Below are positions 53,026 to 62,086 of a stretch of 64,000 nt of DNA, piece by piece. A program made the position numbers and the translations under genes. This DNA is from Bacteroidales bacterium (GTDB taxonomy: Bacteria > Bacteroidota > Bacteroidia > Bacteroidales > UBA932): assembly GCA_024693285.1 (NCBI GenBank), contig JAILLE010000034.1, forward strand, positions 43,199 through 107,198. The letters run 5' to 3'. How positions within the stretch are numbered: position 1 is the stretch's first letter; every line of letters starts with the position of its first letter. The notes beneath the pieces are model-generated. The model did no database searches. It was not told the DNA's origin and saw only the letters and a list, made by a program, of their open reading frames with translations.

Positions 53026-55241
53026 AAAAGGATCTCTCATTAAAAAAGACGGCTCTGCGAAGGGAACTTTGGACCGGCATGCTGTTGCTGGTCGTTGCCG
53101 CTTTGACCCTTGAAGCCACATCCCTCGTCCAGTACTATTTCGCCCAGAAAAGCGTCACCGAGATAGCGTCCAAGCGCGCCGAGGATAACCTTGAGAACGC
53201 AAAGGTGGATATTCTGAATATCCTCAACCAGGTGGAGACCGCCATCAACAATGACATCTGGATGGTCAGGGCTTGCCTTCCGATAAGGGACACGATCTGG
53301 AAAGTCGCGGAGCATATAGTCAAGGAGAATCCGGCCATAGTAGGTTCAACAGTGGCTTTTGTCCCGGGTTATTATAAAGACAGACCCATCTTCTCACCTT
53401 ATTCCTTCAAAAACACCGAGACCGGAGAGATAACCCACAAGTCTCTGGCCTATGAGGAATATGACTACCCTTCCAAGCAATGGTTCATCGAAGGATTGAC
53501 ACATGAGGACGGTTTCTGGTCTGAGCCTTACCTCGATGTTGGTGGCGGGGACATCATGATGACAACTTTCTCAATGCCGGTGAGGGACTATGAGGGAACG
53601 ATAGCTGCAGTAATTACGGCCGATATCTCTTTGGGTTGGCTCAAGAGCGTTTTCGACGACGTCATCATTTATCCTGAATCTTTCAGCATGTTGTTCAGCC
53701 GGGAAGGCAAGATAATGATCTACCCTGTCGAGACTCTTGTCATGCACAATACGATTCAGGAAGTTTCGAAACAATTCAAGGACACTGCGGCCATGAAGAA
53801 TTTCACCGAGGCCGTCCTGTCCGGCAAGAGCGGCAATCTGAAAGTTCACGGAGGTAAAAGCTTCAGCCACGTCTATTTCGCCCCTATCGAGAGGACAGGC
53901 TGGTCCATGTCAATCGTGATTCCGAACGACCAGATTATGGGAGATATCAGGAAGCATAACAGGATGGTCTGGCTTTTCCAGTTTGTCGGGTTACTCATGC
54001 TGCTCCTTATCCTGCTTTCCGCCCATAGGAACCAAAAGAAATACAAGAAGTTATCTGAGAACGAAGAGAGAATGGAGCAGGATCTGGTAATCGCTAGGGA
54101 GATTCAGATGGCAATGATTCCCAAGACCTTCCCTCCTTTCCCGGAGCGAAAAGATATCGACCTTGCCGCCAAGATCGTCCCCGCTAAGGAAGTCGGTGGG
54201 GACCTGTATGATTATTTCATCAAAGACGAGCATTTGTATTTCTGCATCGGAGACGTGAGCGGAAAGGGTGTTCCCGCCTCATTGGTGATGGCCATGACCA
54301 GAAGCCTGTTCCGAGCGGTATCCGTTCATGAGAAGAGTCCCAGACACATCGTCAATGCCATGAACGAGTCATTGACCGACATGAATGAGCAAAACTTTTT
54401 CGTGACATTCTTCTGTGGAGTCCTGGATCTCACCAACGGTCATTTGCGTTACTGCAATGCCGGCCACAATACTCCTATTATACTTACCGACTCGGTCAAG
54501 AAACTGCCCATAGTCTCTAATCTCCCTCTTGGAATCATACCGGATTTCGACTACCAGGAACAAGACACAAACATCATATACGACGACGCCATGTTCCTTT
54601 ACACGGATGGCGTCACGGAAGCTGAAAACGTTGACCACAAATTGTACGGTGAGAAGAGGATGGAGGATATACTTCATCTCAGGAGAGCTCCTCAGGAACA
54701 TCTGAAAGCGGTTTATGACTCAGTCGAGGTTTTTGTCGGAGAAGCCCCCCAAAGTGATGACCTGACCATGCTGTTCATTCACTTCACCAACGAAGCCTTG
54801 AAGAACCCGTCACAATGGCGCCTTACCCTCCGCAACGACATCGGCCAGATTGACAGGCTGACTGAGTTCATCGAAATGATCGCCCAAAAGATTAATCTTG
54901 AGCCGGAGCTTGTCATGAGCATAAACCTCGCCTTGGAAGAAGCCGTGACTAATGTGATATCATATGCCTACCCTGAAGGCACCGAAGGAGAGATCAAGGT
55001 AGACGCGATCGCGCGCAAAGACTCCCTCCGGTTCACCATCTCCGACTTCGGCCAGGAATTCGACCCTACAGCCATGCCTGAAGTTGACACCTCCCTCGCA
55101 CTGGAAGATCGTCCCATCGGCGGGCTTGGCATCCATCTTGTTCGGAAGATTATGGACAGGGTGAGTTACAAGAGACAAGATGACACAAATATCTTAACAT
55201 TGACTAAGACAATAAGAGAAAACAATGGAAGTAAAGATTGA
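53022..55241 (+). CDS. Cache-sensor PP2C phosphatase fused to anti-sigma HATPase (RsbU-RsbW fusion)
   Basis: A 739-residue membrane signalling protein. TM1 is near residues 16-38, a periplasmic dCache-like sensor at about 40-300 and TM2 near 310-332. A short coiled coil follows, then a SpoIIE/PP2C phosphatase domain (about 365-590; GGDLYDYFI, GDVSGKGVPASLVMA, YTDGVTEA) and an HATPase_c domain (about 600-737; NLALEEAVTNVISYAYPEG, GGLGIHLVRKIMD). In partner switching the phosphatase activates the STAS protein and the kinase inactivates it; here both are in one chain. The STAS gene overlaps its 3' end by 17 bases. Confidence 0.92.
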   Translation: MKKDLSLKKTALRRELWTGMLLLVVAALTLEATSLVQYYFAQKSVTEIASKRAEDNLENAKVDILNILNQVETAINNDIWMVRACLPIRDTIWKVAEHIVKENPAIVGSTVAFVPGYYKDRPIFSPYSFKNTETGEITHKSLAYEEYDYPSKQWFIEGLTHEDGFWSEPYLDVGGGDIMMTTFSMPVRDYEGTIAAVITADISLGWLKSVFDDVIIYPESFSMLFSREGKIMIYPVETLVMHNTIQEVSKQFKDTAAMKNFTEAVLSGKSGNLKVHGGKSFSHVYFAPIERTGWSMSIVIPNDQIMGDIRKHNRMVWLFQFVGLLMLLLILLSAHRNQKKYKKLSENEERMEQDLVIAREIQMAMIPKTFPPFPERKDIDLAAKIVPAKEVGGDLYDYFIKDEHLYFCIGDVSGKGVPASLVMAMTRSLFRAVSVHEKSPRHIVNAMNESLTDMNEQNFFVTFFCGVLDLTNGHLRYCNAGHNTPIILTDSVKKLPIVSNLPLGIIPDFDYQEQDTNIIYDDAMFLYTDGVTEAENVDHKLYGEKRMEDILHLRRAPQEHLKAVYDSVEVFVGEAPQSDDLTMLFIHFTNEALKNPSQWRLTLRNDIGQIDRLTEFIEMIAQKINLEPELVMSINLALEEAVTNVISYAYPEGTEGEIKVDAIARKDSLRFTISDFGQEFDPTAMPEVDTSLALEDRPIGGLGIHLVRKIMDRVSYKRQDDTNILTLTKTIRENNGSKD

Positions 55242-55527
55242 AAAGAACGAGGACATCACAACCGTGAAGTTCATAGGCCGCTTGGACACTCCCGCATCGC
55301 AGGAAGTGGCCAAGACCCTGATGCCTTTAGAGAGAGATGCAAATGGCACATTTATCCTTGATTGTGAGGAACTTGAATATATCTCCAGCTCTGGCTTGAG
55401 GATATTCCTTTCACTCCGCAAGGCGGCTGCCGTCAAAGGGGGTAATGTGATTGTGCGCAACATCAACGACAGTATCCGGAACGTTTTCTTGATGACCGGA
55501 TTCCTGAATCTCTTCGAAATCGAGTGA
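55225..55527 (+). CDS. STAS-domain anti-anti-sigma factor (RsbV-like)
   Basis: A 100-residue single STAS domain. The phosphorylation-site region is CEELEYISSSGLRIFLSLRK, with the serine cluster of RsbV and SpoIIAA. It overlaps the phosphatase-kinase gene by 17 bases and precedes the antiporter by 1 base. It is the expected substrate of both activities of the upstream fusion protein. No sigma-B-like sigma factor is in the window, so the output of the switch is unknown. Confidence 0.92.
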   Translation: MEVKIEKNEDITTVKFIGRLDTPASQEVAKTLMPLERDANGTFILDCEELEYISSSGLRIFLSLRKAAAVKGGNVIVRNINDSIRNVFLMTGFLNLFEIE

Positions 55528-55528
55528 C

Positions 55529-57034
55529 ATGATGCCACTCTCGGTATTCTCAATCAATATCCTTTCCGAGAATGTGCTCCTGTTCGTGTCGGTGCTGGTG
55601 TTTATCGCCATTATCCTCACACGAATAGGAACCAAGTTCGGAGTCCCTTCGTTGCTTCTCTTCCTTGTGATAGGAATGATAGCGGGAACGGATGGAATCG
55701 GCATACGTTTCGAGGACTACCACCTCGGAGAATCCATCGGACACTTCGCGATGACCATCATCCTGTTTACAGGTGGATTGCAGACATCGCTCCAAGAGTC
55801 CAAGCCTGTAATGAGACAAGGAGCTTTGCTATCCACTTTGGGAGTGCTGATCACCGCTTTGCTGACTGGTGGATTTATTTATTTCGCCACCAGGAATATG
55901 GTCGGGGAGATCGGCGGGACTTTCTTGGGATGCCTGCTGCTCGCTTCCGTGATGGGTTCCACAGACTCCGCTTCTGTATTCTCTATTTTAAGAGGCAAGA
56001 AACTGCATTTGCGGGAGAGGATCGGAACCATGCTGGAACTCGAATCCGGCAGTAATGACCCAATGGCCTATGCCCTTACCATCATTATCGTCCAAATACT
56101 GACGAACTCTTCCGGTCTTGCCGCCAAACCACATGGAATGATTCTGACCGGAGTCGGTATTCTTATCTTGCAAATCATTGTGGGAACCATCGTGGGAATA
56201 GCCGTGGGTTATGGAGCCAAGTATCTTCTTGAAAAGGTTAAGCTTCCAGGCAACTCCCTCAACTCGATTCTCATATTGAGCATCGGTTTCTTCTCCAATG
56301 GTATCGCGACAGTCCTCTACGGAAATGGCCTGCTCGCTTTGTACCTGACAGCCATAATCATTAACAACAAGGCTAATATCCCTTATAAGAGAGACGTACT
56401 GAAGTTCTTTGATGGCATGACTTGGCTGATGCAATTGCTGATGTTCCTGATGCTTGGACTCCTTGCCAGGCCTTCCCAGATGTTGCATTCGCTCGTCCCC
56501 GCCCTCCTTATCGGTTTGTTCCTGCTGATTGTGGCCAGACCCGCGTCTGTATTCATTTGTCTTGCTCCTTTCAAGGAGTTGTCGACAAAAGCGAAGGTGC
56601 TCATTTCATGGGTTGGCCTAAAAGGTGCCGGACCTATATTGTTCGCCCTCTACCCTGTGATCGCCGGACTTGAAGGGTCGGACGACATTTTTAATATAGT
56701 ATTCGTAATCACCCTTCTTTCTCTCGTCACCCAAGGAATGACCCTGTCTCAAGTCGCCAAGAAACTGGATCTCAGTTTCGATGAGGATCCTGAAATCGAG
56801 ACATTCGGGCTGGAAATCCCGGATGAGATGGGCATTTTGAGGGACCACACTGTCACAGATGCCGACTTGGCCGGAGGTTCCACGTTAAGGGATCTTAATC
56901 TTCCCCATGGCATACGGGTGATGATGGTTCGCAGAGGAGAGCATTTCCTCGTTCCACATGGGAGCATGAGGCTCCACCCTGAAGATCACTTGGTGATAGT
57001 CATGGGAGAGAGCGACGATGATCTGGAAGAATAA
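55529..57034 (+). CDS. CPA-family K+/Na+:proton antiporter (NhaP2/CvrA-like) with TrkA_C domain
   Basis: A 501-residue inner-membrane antiporter. About 12 helices occupy residues 10-410, with conserved acidic positions in VMGSTDSASVFSIL and LESGSNDPMAYALTIII. The C-terminal part (about 420-500; LRDLNLPHGIRVMMVRRGEHF) is a TrkA_C-like regulatory domain. It would control cytoplasmic cations and pH or cell volume. It is the last gene of the stress operon, closed by a strong terminator that starts within its stop codon. Confidence 0.92.
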   Translation: MMPLSVFSINILSENVLLFVSVLVFIAIILTRIGTKFGVPSLLLFLVIGMIAGTDGIGIRFEDYHLGESIGHFAMTIILFTGGLQTSLQESKPVMRQGALLSTLGVLITALLTGGFIYFATRNMVGEIGGTFLGCLLLASVMGSTDSASVFSILRGKKLHLRERIGTMLELESGSNDPMAYALTIIIVQILTNSSGLAAKPHGMILTGVGILILQIIVGTIVGIAVGYGAKYLLEKVKLPGNSLNSILILSIGFFSNGIATVLYGNGLLALYLTAIIINNKANIPYKRDVLKFFDGMTWLMQLLMFLMLGLLARPSQMLHSLVPALLIGLFLLIVARPASVFICLAPFKELSTKAKVLISWVGLKGAGPILFALYPVIAGLEGSDDIFNIVFVITLLSLVTQGMTLSQVAKKLDLSFDEDPEIETFGLEIPDEMGILRDHTVTDADLAGGSTLRDLNLPHGIRVMMVRRGEHFLVPHGSMRLHPEDHLVIVMGESDDDLEE

Positions 57035-57069
57035 AAAAACGGCCCCGCATGTTTGCAGGGCCGTTTTTT
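57033..57069. terminator. Bidirectional terminator between the antiporter and DUF3127 genes
   Basis: AAAAAACGGCCC, a 12-base loop, and GGGCCGTTTTTT. A-run and T-run are symmetric, so it works for both convergent operons. It begins in the antiporter stop codon and lies 16 bases from the DUF3127 stop. Confidence 0.92.
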
Positions 57070-57084
57070 CTGGTTCAGCCTTTA

Positions 57085-57492
57085 TCAGAACGGGAGGTCG
57101 TTGAAACCATCTTCAGCAGGCATGTCGTCAATGGACGGAGCGGGAGCCTGCTCAGGCATGGCTCCATAAGTGGCCTGAGGAGCCGGGGCGGGAGCGGCGG
57201 TCTGAACCTGGTTAACAGGAGAAATGCGCCATACACGCACATCATTGTACCACCTGCCATTGAATTCCCTAGCCCTGAGATTAAAGGAAACCTTCACCTC
57301 ATCTCCTACCTGATACTTGTCCAACTCAGCGACCTTATCGTTCCCGAATGATGTGAAACAGACTTCGGCAGGATAGTTCCCATCCTGATATTCCAGGATG
57401 AAATCCTGCTTCACCCAAGCGCCCCTGGCGCTCTGGCCACTCTGTTTGGCCTCTTTACGGGAAATCTTGCCCTCCAATTCAAGAGCTGCCAT
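57085..57492 (-). CDS. DUF3127 protein with SSB-like acidic C-terminus
   Basis: A 135-residue protein. Residues 1-90 form the DUF3127 domain, an OB-fold-like region (LELEGKISRKEAKQSGQS, VKVSFNLRAREFNGRWYNDV, VWRISP). A Pro/Ala/Gln-rich linker follows, and the protein ends DDMPAEDGFNDLPF, very like the acidic tip by which SSB recruits partners. I infer a DNA-associated role. It lies 5 bases after the FKBP gene on the same strand. Confidence 0.85.
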   Translation of the reverse strand: MAALELEGKISRKEAKQSGQSARGAWVKQDFILEYQDGNYPAEVCFTSFGNDKVAELDKYQVGDEVKVSFNLRAREFNGRWYNDVRVWRISPVNQVQTAAPAPAPQATYGAMPEQAPAPSIDDMPAEDGFNDLPF

Positions 57493-57497
57493 GAGTC

Positions 57498-58250
57498 TTA
57501 TTCCTTTTCAGCTTCAGTCTCAACGAAAGGCTTCACAGAATCCAGCGTGATGTCGAACACCAGAGGGGTGTTAGGCTGGATAGCGTTGGAACCGCGTTCG
57601 CCGTAACCAAGCTCAGCGGGGACATAAAGTGTGGCCTTGCCACCCTCACCGATGAGTTGAAGACCCTCGGTCCAACCAGGGATGACCCTGTTGAGAGTGA
57701 GCATAACGGAAGGATCGCTCTCAGGGACCTCCTCAATGAGGGTACCATCCTTAAGAGTGAGCTTATAGTGGACATAGACAGTGTCCTGAGGGCCGGGCTT
57801 GACATCGTTGCCGGGTTCCTTGATAAGATAGCAGAGGCCGGTCTCGGAAGACTCGACTCCAGCGATCTTCTTGACTTCCTCGAAGAACTTGTCCTGGTCG
57901 GCCTTGTTGACAGCGGCGGTGTAGGCGCTCCTCTTCTCAATGAAGTTGCTCATAATCTCATTCATCATCTCAGGATTGACCTTGAACTGCTTGACAAAGT
58001 CGGTGTCACGCTGGTTGCCCTTGGCGTTGACGAAGTCATTCATACCCTTCTTGATCTCTGAAAAATTGAGGTCTCCGAGGTTATATCCCTTAACCATCGA
58101 GCCTAAGTTAATGCCAAGGAGATAACTTACGGAGTCGACCTCACCCTTTGTAGGGATAAGATCCTTCGCCACACCGGCCGGCTTGGCGGAGTTACAAGCA
58201 ACGGCTGAAAGAACAACAGCCGCAATAGCGAAAATCTTAATTGCTTTCAT
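57498..58250 (-). CDS. FKBP-type peptidyl-prolyl isomerase lipoprotein
   Basis: Periplasmic or surface proline isomerase and chaperone. The lipobox is LSAVAC near residue 19. An N-terminal dimerisation region with helical repeats (about residues 30-130) is followed by an FKBP domain (about 145-240; GPQDTVYVHYKLTLKDGTLI, VIPGWTEGLQLIGEGGKATLYVPAELGYGERG). The start at 58250 gives the lipoprotein signal; the open upstream frame to 58376 does not. The C-terminus is acidic (VETEAEKE). Confidence 0.94.
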   Translation of the reverse strand: MKAIKIFAIAAVVLSAVACNSAKPAGVAKDLIPTKGEVDSVSYLLGINLGSMVKGYNLGDLNFSEIKKGMNDFVNAKGNQRDTDFVKQFKVNPEMMNEIMSNFIEKRSAYTAAVNKADQDKFFEEVKKIAGVESSETGLCYLIKEPGNDVKPGPQDTVYVHYKLTLKDGTLIEEVPESDPSVMLTLNRVIPGWTEGLQLIGEGGKATLYVPAELGYGERGSNAIQPNTPLVFDITLDSVKPFVETEAEKE

Positions 58251-58368
58251 CTCTATGTATACTTTTAAAAATACTTTCTTTTTATCGTTGATACCCAACG
58301 CGAATTGCGGGGAAATCCCCGCGAATATCGCAAAAAAACTTGACATTTTATCATTATCGCATTTTTGG

Positions 58369-58400
58369 TTTGCCATTTACAAAAAGATTGACTATATTTA
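58369..58400 (+). promoter_or_regulatory. Promoter for recQ
   Basis: TTTG at 58369-58372, a 20-base spacer and TATATTTA (58393-58400), one base off the -7 consensus. The predicted start is near 58406, 12 bases before the ATG at 58418. Confidence 0.55.
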
Positions 58401-58417
58401 TTGAAACCACGCCAATC

Positions 58418-60625
58418 ATGGAGATAGATTCCGCAGTACTGTACTCAAAACTGAAAACTTTCTTCGGATACGATTCATTCAAAGGGGATCAGGAAGCGAT
58501 CATACGCAATCTTATCGAAGGGAAGGATACTTTCGTGCTCATGCCCACGGGAGGCGGGAAGTCATTGTGCTTCCAGCTGCCGGCGCTCGTGATGCCTGGG
58601 ACCGCTATTATCATTTCCCCTCTTATCGCTTTGATGAAGAACCAGGTGGATGTCATCAGAGGTTTCGAGGATGAGCAGACCGGAATCGCCCATTTCCTTA
58701 ACTCCTCGCTAGGCAAGGCCCAAATCCAGGAAGTGCGGCAGGATGTGCAGTCCGGAGTCACAAAATTGCTTTATGTGGCGCCCGAATCTCTGACCAAAGA
58801 GGAGAATATCGACCTCTTGAGGGATGTGGACATATCTTTCTACGCTATTGACGAGGCACACTGTATTTCAGAGTGGGGTCATGACTTCCGCCCCGAGTAC
58901 AGAAGGATCAGGGATATGATCCAGACAATAGGCAAGGCTCCTGTCATAGCCCTTACCGCGACAGCGACCCCTAAGGTGCAGAACGACATCCAGAAGAACC
59001 TCGGCATAATGGACGCCACGGTTTTCAAGTCCTCATTCAACAGGCCGAACCTGTATTACGAAGTCAGGGACAAGGTCAATGCCGAAAAAGATATTATCCG
59101 TTATATTCTCCAGCATCCCGGCAAGTCAGGAATCATTTATTGCCTTAGCCGCAAAAAGGTTGAAGAGACCGCGAACCTGCTGAATATTAATGGAATAAAA
59201 GCTCTTCCCTATCATGCCGGACTGGATGCGAAGACAAGGGCGGAGAACCAGGACCGCTTCCTGATGGAGGATGTGGACATAATCGTCGCCACAATCGCCT
59301 TCGGAATGGGTATCGACAAGCCTGACGTGAGGTTCGTCATCCACTATGATATTCCGAAGAGCATTGAGGGATATTACCAGGAGACGGGAAGGGCCGGTCG
59401 AGACGGAGAATTGGCTGACTGTATCACATACTACAGCTACAAAGACATCCAGAAGCTCGAGAAATTCATGCTCGGGAAACCTATCTCCGAACAGGAGATC
59501 GGGAGACAGCTGCTGATGGAGACCGTGGCCTACGCCGAGACAAGCCTCTGCCGCAGGAAAATGCTCCTCAACTATTTCGGAGAGGATTATACTAAAGACA
59601 ATTGCGGAGTGTGCGACAACTGCCTCCATCCCAAGACCACCTATGATGGCCGCAAGGAAATGAGCCTAGTGATCCGACTCATAAAGTCCCTCCCGGAGCA
59701 TTTCAAGATAGAGCATCTCGCCTACATTCTTTCCGGGCGCGTCAACGCCATGGTCAAGTCCTATGAGCATGACACCATCCCGCTTTTCGGGGAGGGCAAG
59801 AACCACGATGACAAATTCTGGTGCGCCGTCATACACCAAGGCCTCCTGCTTCACTTGCTGGAGAAGGAGATCGAGTCCTACGGGAGGATTTATGTGACCA
59901 AGAAGGGAGAGGAGTTCTACGCCAATCCTTGGGAGATTCGCCTTGTGGAGGACAGGGTGTTCTCGAACAAGGGTTCGGACGATGATGACGAGGACGCTAC
60001 CAACGACAAGGCCGCGATGAAGGGAGGAGGAGGCGATCCGATCCTTCTTCCGATGCTGAAGAACCTTCGCAAGGACATGTCAAAGAAGCTGAATCTCCAG
60101 CCATGGATTATCTTCGGAGATCCCGCCTTGGAGGACATGTCAATCCTCTATCCTATCACTTTCAACGAGTTGCATAGTTGCCAGGGAGTAGGTGAGGGAA
60201 AGGCCAGGAAATACGGCAAGGAGTTTATAGAGCTGATCAAGGCTTACGTCGAGGAGAACGACATCACCAGGCCAGCCGAGTATGTGGTGAAGTCCGCCCC
60301 GACCAGATCGGCGGACAAGATATTCATCATCCAGAGCGTGGACCGGAAGCTTGCTCTTGAAGATATAGCTGACGCGAGAGGACTTGAGATGGACAAATTA
60401 ATAGAGGACATCGAGGGAATCGTTTCGACCGGGACGAAACTGGACCTCAACTATTATATCCGCCAGGTAGTGGACGATGACATAGTCGAAGAGATATTCG
60501 ACTATTTCAAGAATGAGGCGACCTCTGATTCAGTTGAAGAGGCCATGCAGGCGTTGGGGCCTGATTATGATGAGATGGAAATCCGGTTGGTGAGACTGAA
60601 ATTCCTCTGTGAGGTAGCCTCCTGA
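58418..60625 (+). CDS. recQ: ATP-dependent DNA helicase RecQ
   Basis: A 3'-5' DNA helicase in repair and recombination. Motif I is [18 protein letters not shown], the DEAH-type box [13 protein letters not shown], and motifs III-VI include [11 protein letters not shown] and [16 protein letters not shown]. The RecQ zinc-binding cysteines follow ([21 protein letters not shown]), then winged-helix and HRDC-like parts. At 735 residues it is longer than E. coli RecQ, with an extra C-terminal helical region. The ATG at 58418 is chosen by the start of similarity and the promoter. Confidence 0.95.
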   Translation: MEIDSAVLYSKLKTFFGYDSFKGDQEAIIRNLIEGKDTFVLMPTGGGKSLCFQLPALVMPGTAIIISPLIALMKNQVDVIRGFEDEQTGIAHFLNSSLGKAQIQEVRQDVQSGVTKLLYVAPESLTKEENIDLLRDVDISFYAIDEAHCISEWGHDFRPEYRRIRDMIQTIGKAPVIALTATATPKVQNDIQKNLGIMDATVFKSSFNRPNLYYEVRDKVNAEKDIIRYILQHPGKSGIIYCLSRKKVEETANLLNINGIKALPYHAGLDAKTRAENQDRFLMEDVDIIVATIAFGMGIDKPDVRFVIHYDIPKSIEGYYQETGRAGRDGELADCITYYSYKDIQKLEKFMLGKPISEQEIGRQLLMETVAYAETSLCRRKMLLNYFGEDYTKDNCGVCDNCLHPKTTYDGRKEMSLVIRLIKSLPEHFKIEHLAYILSGRVNAMVKSYEHDTIPLFGEGKNHDDKFWCAVIHQGLLLHLLEKEIESYGRIYVTKKGEEFYANPWEIRLVEDRVFSNKGSDDDDEDATNDKAAMKGGGGDPILLPMLKNLRKDMSKKLNLQPWIIFGDPALEDMSILYPITFNELHSCQGVGEGKARKYGKEFIELIKAYVEENDITRPAEYVVKSAPTRSADKIFIIQSVDRKLALEDIADARGLEMDKLIEDIEGIVSTGTKLDLNYYIRQVVDDDIVEEIFDYFKNEATSDSVEEAMQALGPDYDEMEIRLVRLKFLCEVAS

Positions 60626-60637
60626 TAATCTTTCCGA

Positions 60638-61489
60638 TCAGATAGTTACCATTTTAAGCCGCCTGTTCTCAAAATGGCCGATACGGCGGAAGCCGAACAT
60701 TTTCACGTATTGGGCGAAATACTCGAACTTGTTCCCGACTTGCTCCGCTTTGTGGGAGTCGGATCCGAGGCATATAATATCACCTCCGAGCTCCATGTAG
60801 CGGATAAGGATGTCACGGTCCAACTGAGGGGTACGGAGTCCGTAGGGCTGGTATGTTTTGGTGTTGATTTCAAGCCCTTTTCCATTCTCTATCAAGTACT
60901 TCAGGATCTCGTCCAGAAGGCCCGGGAAATCCCTGTAAAGGATGCTTTCTTTAGGATAAGGGGCATATCGGACGATATAGTCGAAATGACCCATCACATC
61001 AAAATCACCAAGACGCTTCATTTCCCTCAGAAGGGTCTCAAGGTAACGTCCATACGCCTCTTTCCAGTTCTTGCCTTTGTAATATGGCCCGAAATAAGGA
61101 TCAGTGTCCTCAAGGTAGTGGACCGATGCGGTGACCTGGTCGAAAGAATGGGCCGCCACGAAAGTCTTGTTAAGTTCACGACAGTCCTCGTAAAGGCCGA
61201 CCTCAACCCCCTTCAGAACCCTGAATTTCTTGGCCGCGGCACGCCCGAAGGCACCTTCGGCTACCATCGCTGAAACCCTGTCGATCTCTTTCTGCTGGTC
61301 CTCAACACTAAAGACCTCGCATACTATCGGCTCGAACTCCTCCTTCATTTTAGGGACGAAATAGTCGCAATGGTCTGTGAAACAGATACCTCCCAAACCC
61401 TTGTCGACCGCCGCCTTGACGCTCTTCTCGACAGTGGTTCCTCCACCATCGAATGAAAACTGGCAATGGTTATGTGTGTCGAAAAACAT
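60638..61489 (-). CDS. PHP-domain phosphatase (histidinol-phosphatase family)
   Basis: A 283-residue metal-dependent phosphoesterase. The PHP motifs are visible: FDTHNHCQFSFDGG near the N-terminus, GICFTDHCDYF, the DVMGHFDYIVRYAP region and ICLGSDSHKAEQVG at the end. It is annotated in relatives as HisK-type histidinol-phosphatase, but no other his gene is here, so the substrate is uncertain. It is convergent with recQ, with a 12-base gap. Confidence 0.88.
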   Translation of the reverse strand: MFFDTHNHCQFSFDGGGTTVEKSVKAAVDKGLGGICFTDHCDYFVPKMKEEFEPIVCEVFSVEDQQKEIDRVSAMVAEGAFGRAAAKKFRVLKGVEVGLYEDCRELNKTFVAAHSFDQVTASVHYLEDTDPYFGPYYKGKNWKEAYGRYLETLLREMKRLGDFDVMGHFDYIVRYAPYPKESILYRDFPGLLDEILKYLIENGKGLEINTKTYQPYGLRTPQLDRDILIRYMELGGDIICLGSDSHKAEQVGNKFEYFAQYVKMFGFRRIGHFENRRLKMVTI

Positions 61490-61515
61490 ATTACGAATAT
61501 AGCTATTTTTTTTAT

Positions 61516-61523
61516 TAATTTTG
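61516..61523 (+). promoter_or_regulatory. -7 box (TAATTTTG) five bases before the DUF308 gene
   Basis: Exact TAnnTTTG match ending 5 bases before the ATG at 61529, implying a leaderless or near-leaderless transcript. No clear TTTG lies upstream at 19-20 bases. Confidence 0.45.
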
Positions 61524-61528
61524 TGTCT

Positions 61529-62086
61529 ATGATTACTCTCGGATACAAAACCAAATTCAACAGCATCACAAGGGCTATCGCGGCGATCGGAATCGGTCTC
61601 GTGATGGCCTTCGGGGGGAACGCCCCGACTAACGTGGTGAAAATAATCGCTATCCTGCTTGTCCTCGCTGGCGTGGCATCTCTAATCTATGGCCTTATCA
61701 AGAGCAAGGAAAACGGTGTTTACCAACTACTTCTGGTCAACGCCGGACTGGACATAGCGATCGGTCTTTTGCTATTCTTCAATCCCCAATGGATTGTCGG
61801 GATTATAGTCTATGCTATAGGTGTGATTCTGATCCTGTTCGGAGGGCTCCAGCTAGTTGTGCTTACCGGAGCCATGAGCCTGATGGGAGCGGGATTCTCT
61901 TCCCTTATCCTGTCTATCCTCGCCATAGTGGGAGGAGCGTTTCTCCTGTTCAATCCATTCACTATCGGCGTGATGAGTGTAATAGCAGGCTGCCTTCTCA
62001 TGGTCTATGGGGTAGCTGAGTTGATATCTACCTTCAGGTTATCCAAGGTCATAGTGCAAGAAGATGACACTGTAGACGAGCAATGA
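61529..62086 (+). CDS. DUF308 (HdeD-like) membrane protein
   Basis: A 185-residue integral membrane protein with about six helices arranged as repeated pairs (IAAIGIGLVMAFGG, VVKIIAILLVLAGVASLIYG, IAIGLLLFFNPQWIVGIIVY, VGGAFLLFNPFTIGVMSVIA). It fits the DUF308/HdeD family, which includes an acid-stress protein of E. coli. The ATG at 61529 is preferred over 61466, because the earlier one lies inside the divergent PHP gene. The stop overlaps the dnaG start (ATGA). Confidence 0.85.
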   Translation: MITLGYKTKFNSITRAIAAIGIGLVMAFGGNAPTNVVKIIAILLVLAGVASLIYGLIKSKENGVYQLLLVNAGLDIAIGLLLFFNPQWIVGIIVYAIGVILILFGGLQLVVLTGAMSLMGAGFSSLILSILAIVGGAFLLFNPFTIGVMSVIAGCLLMVYGVAELISTFRLSKVIVQEDDTVDEQ

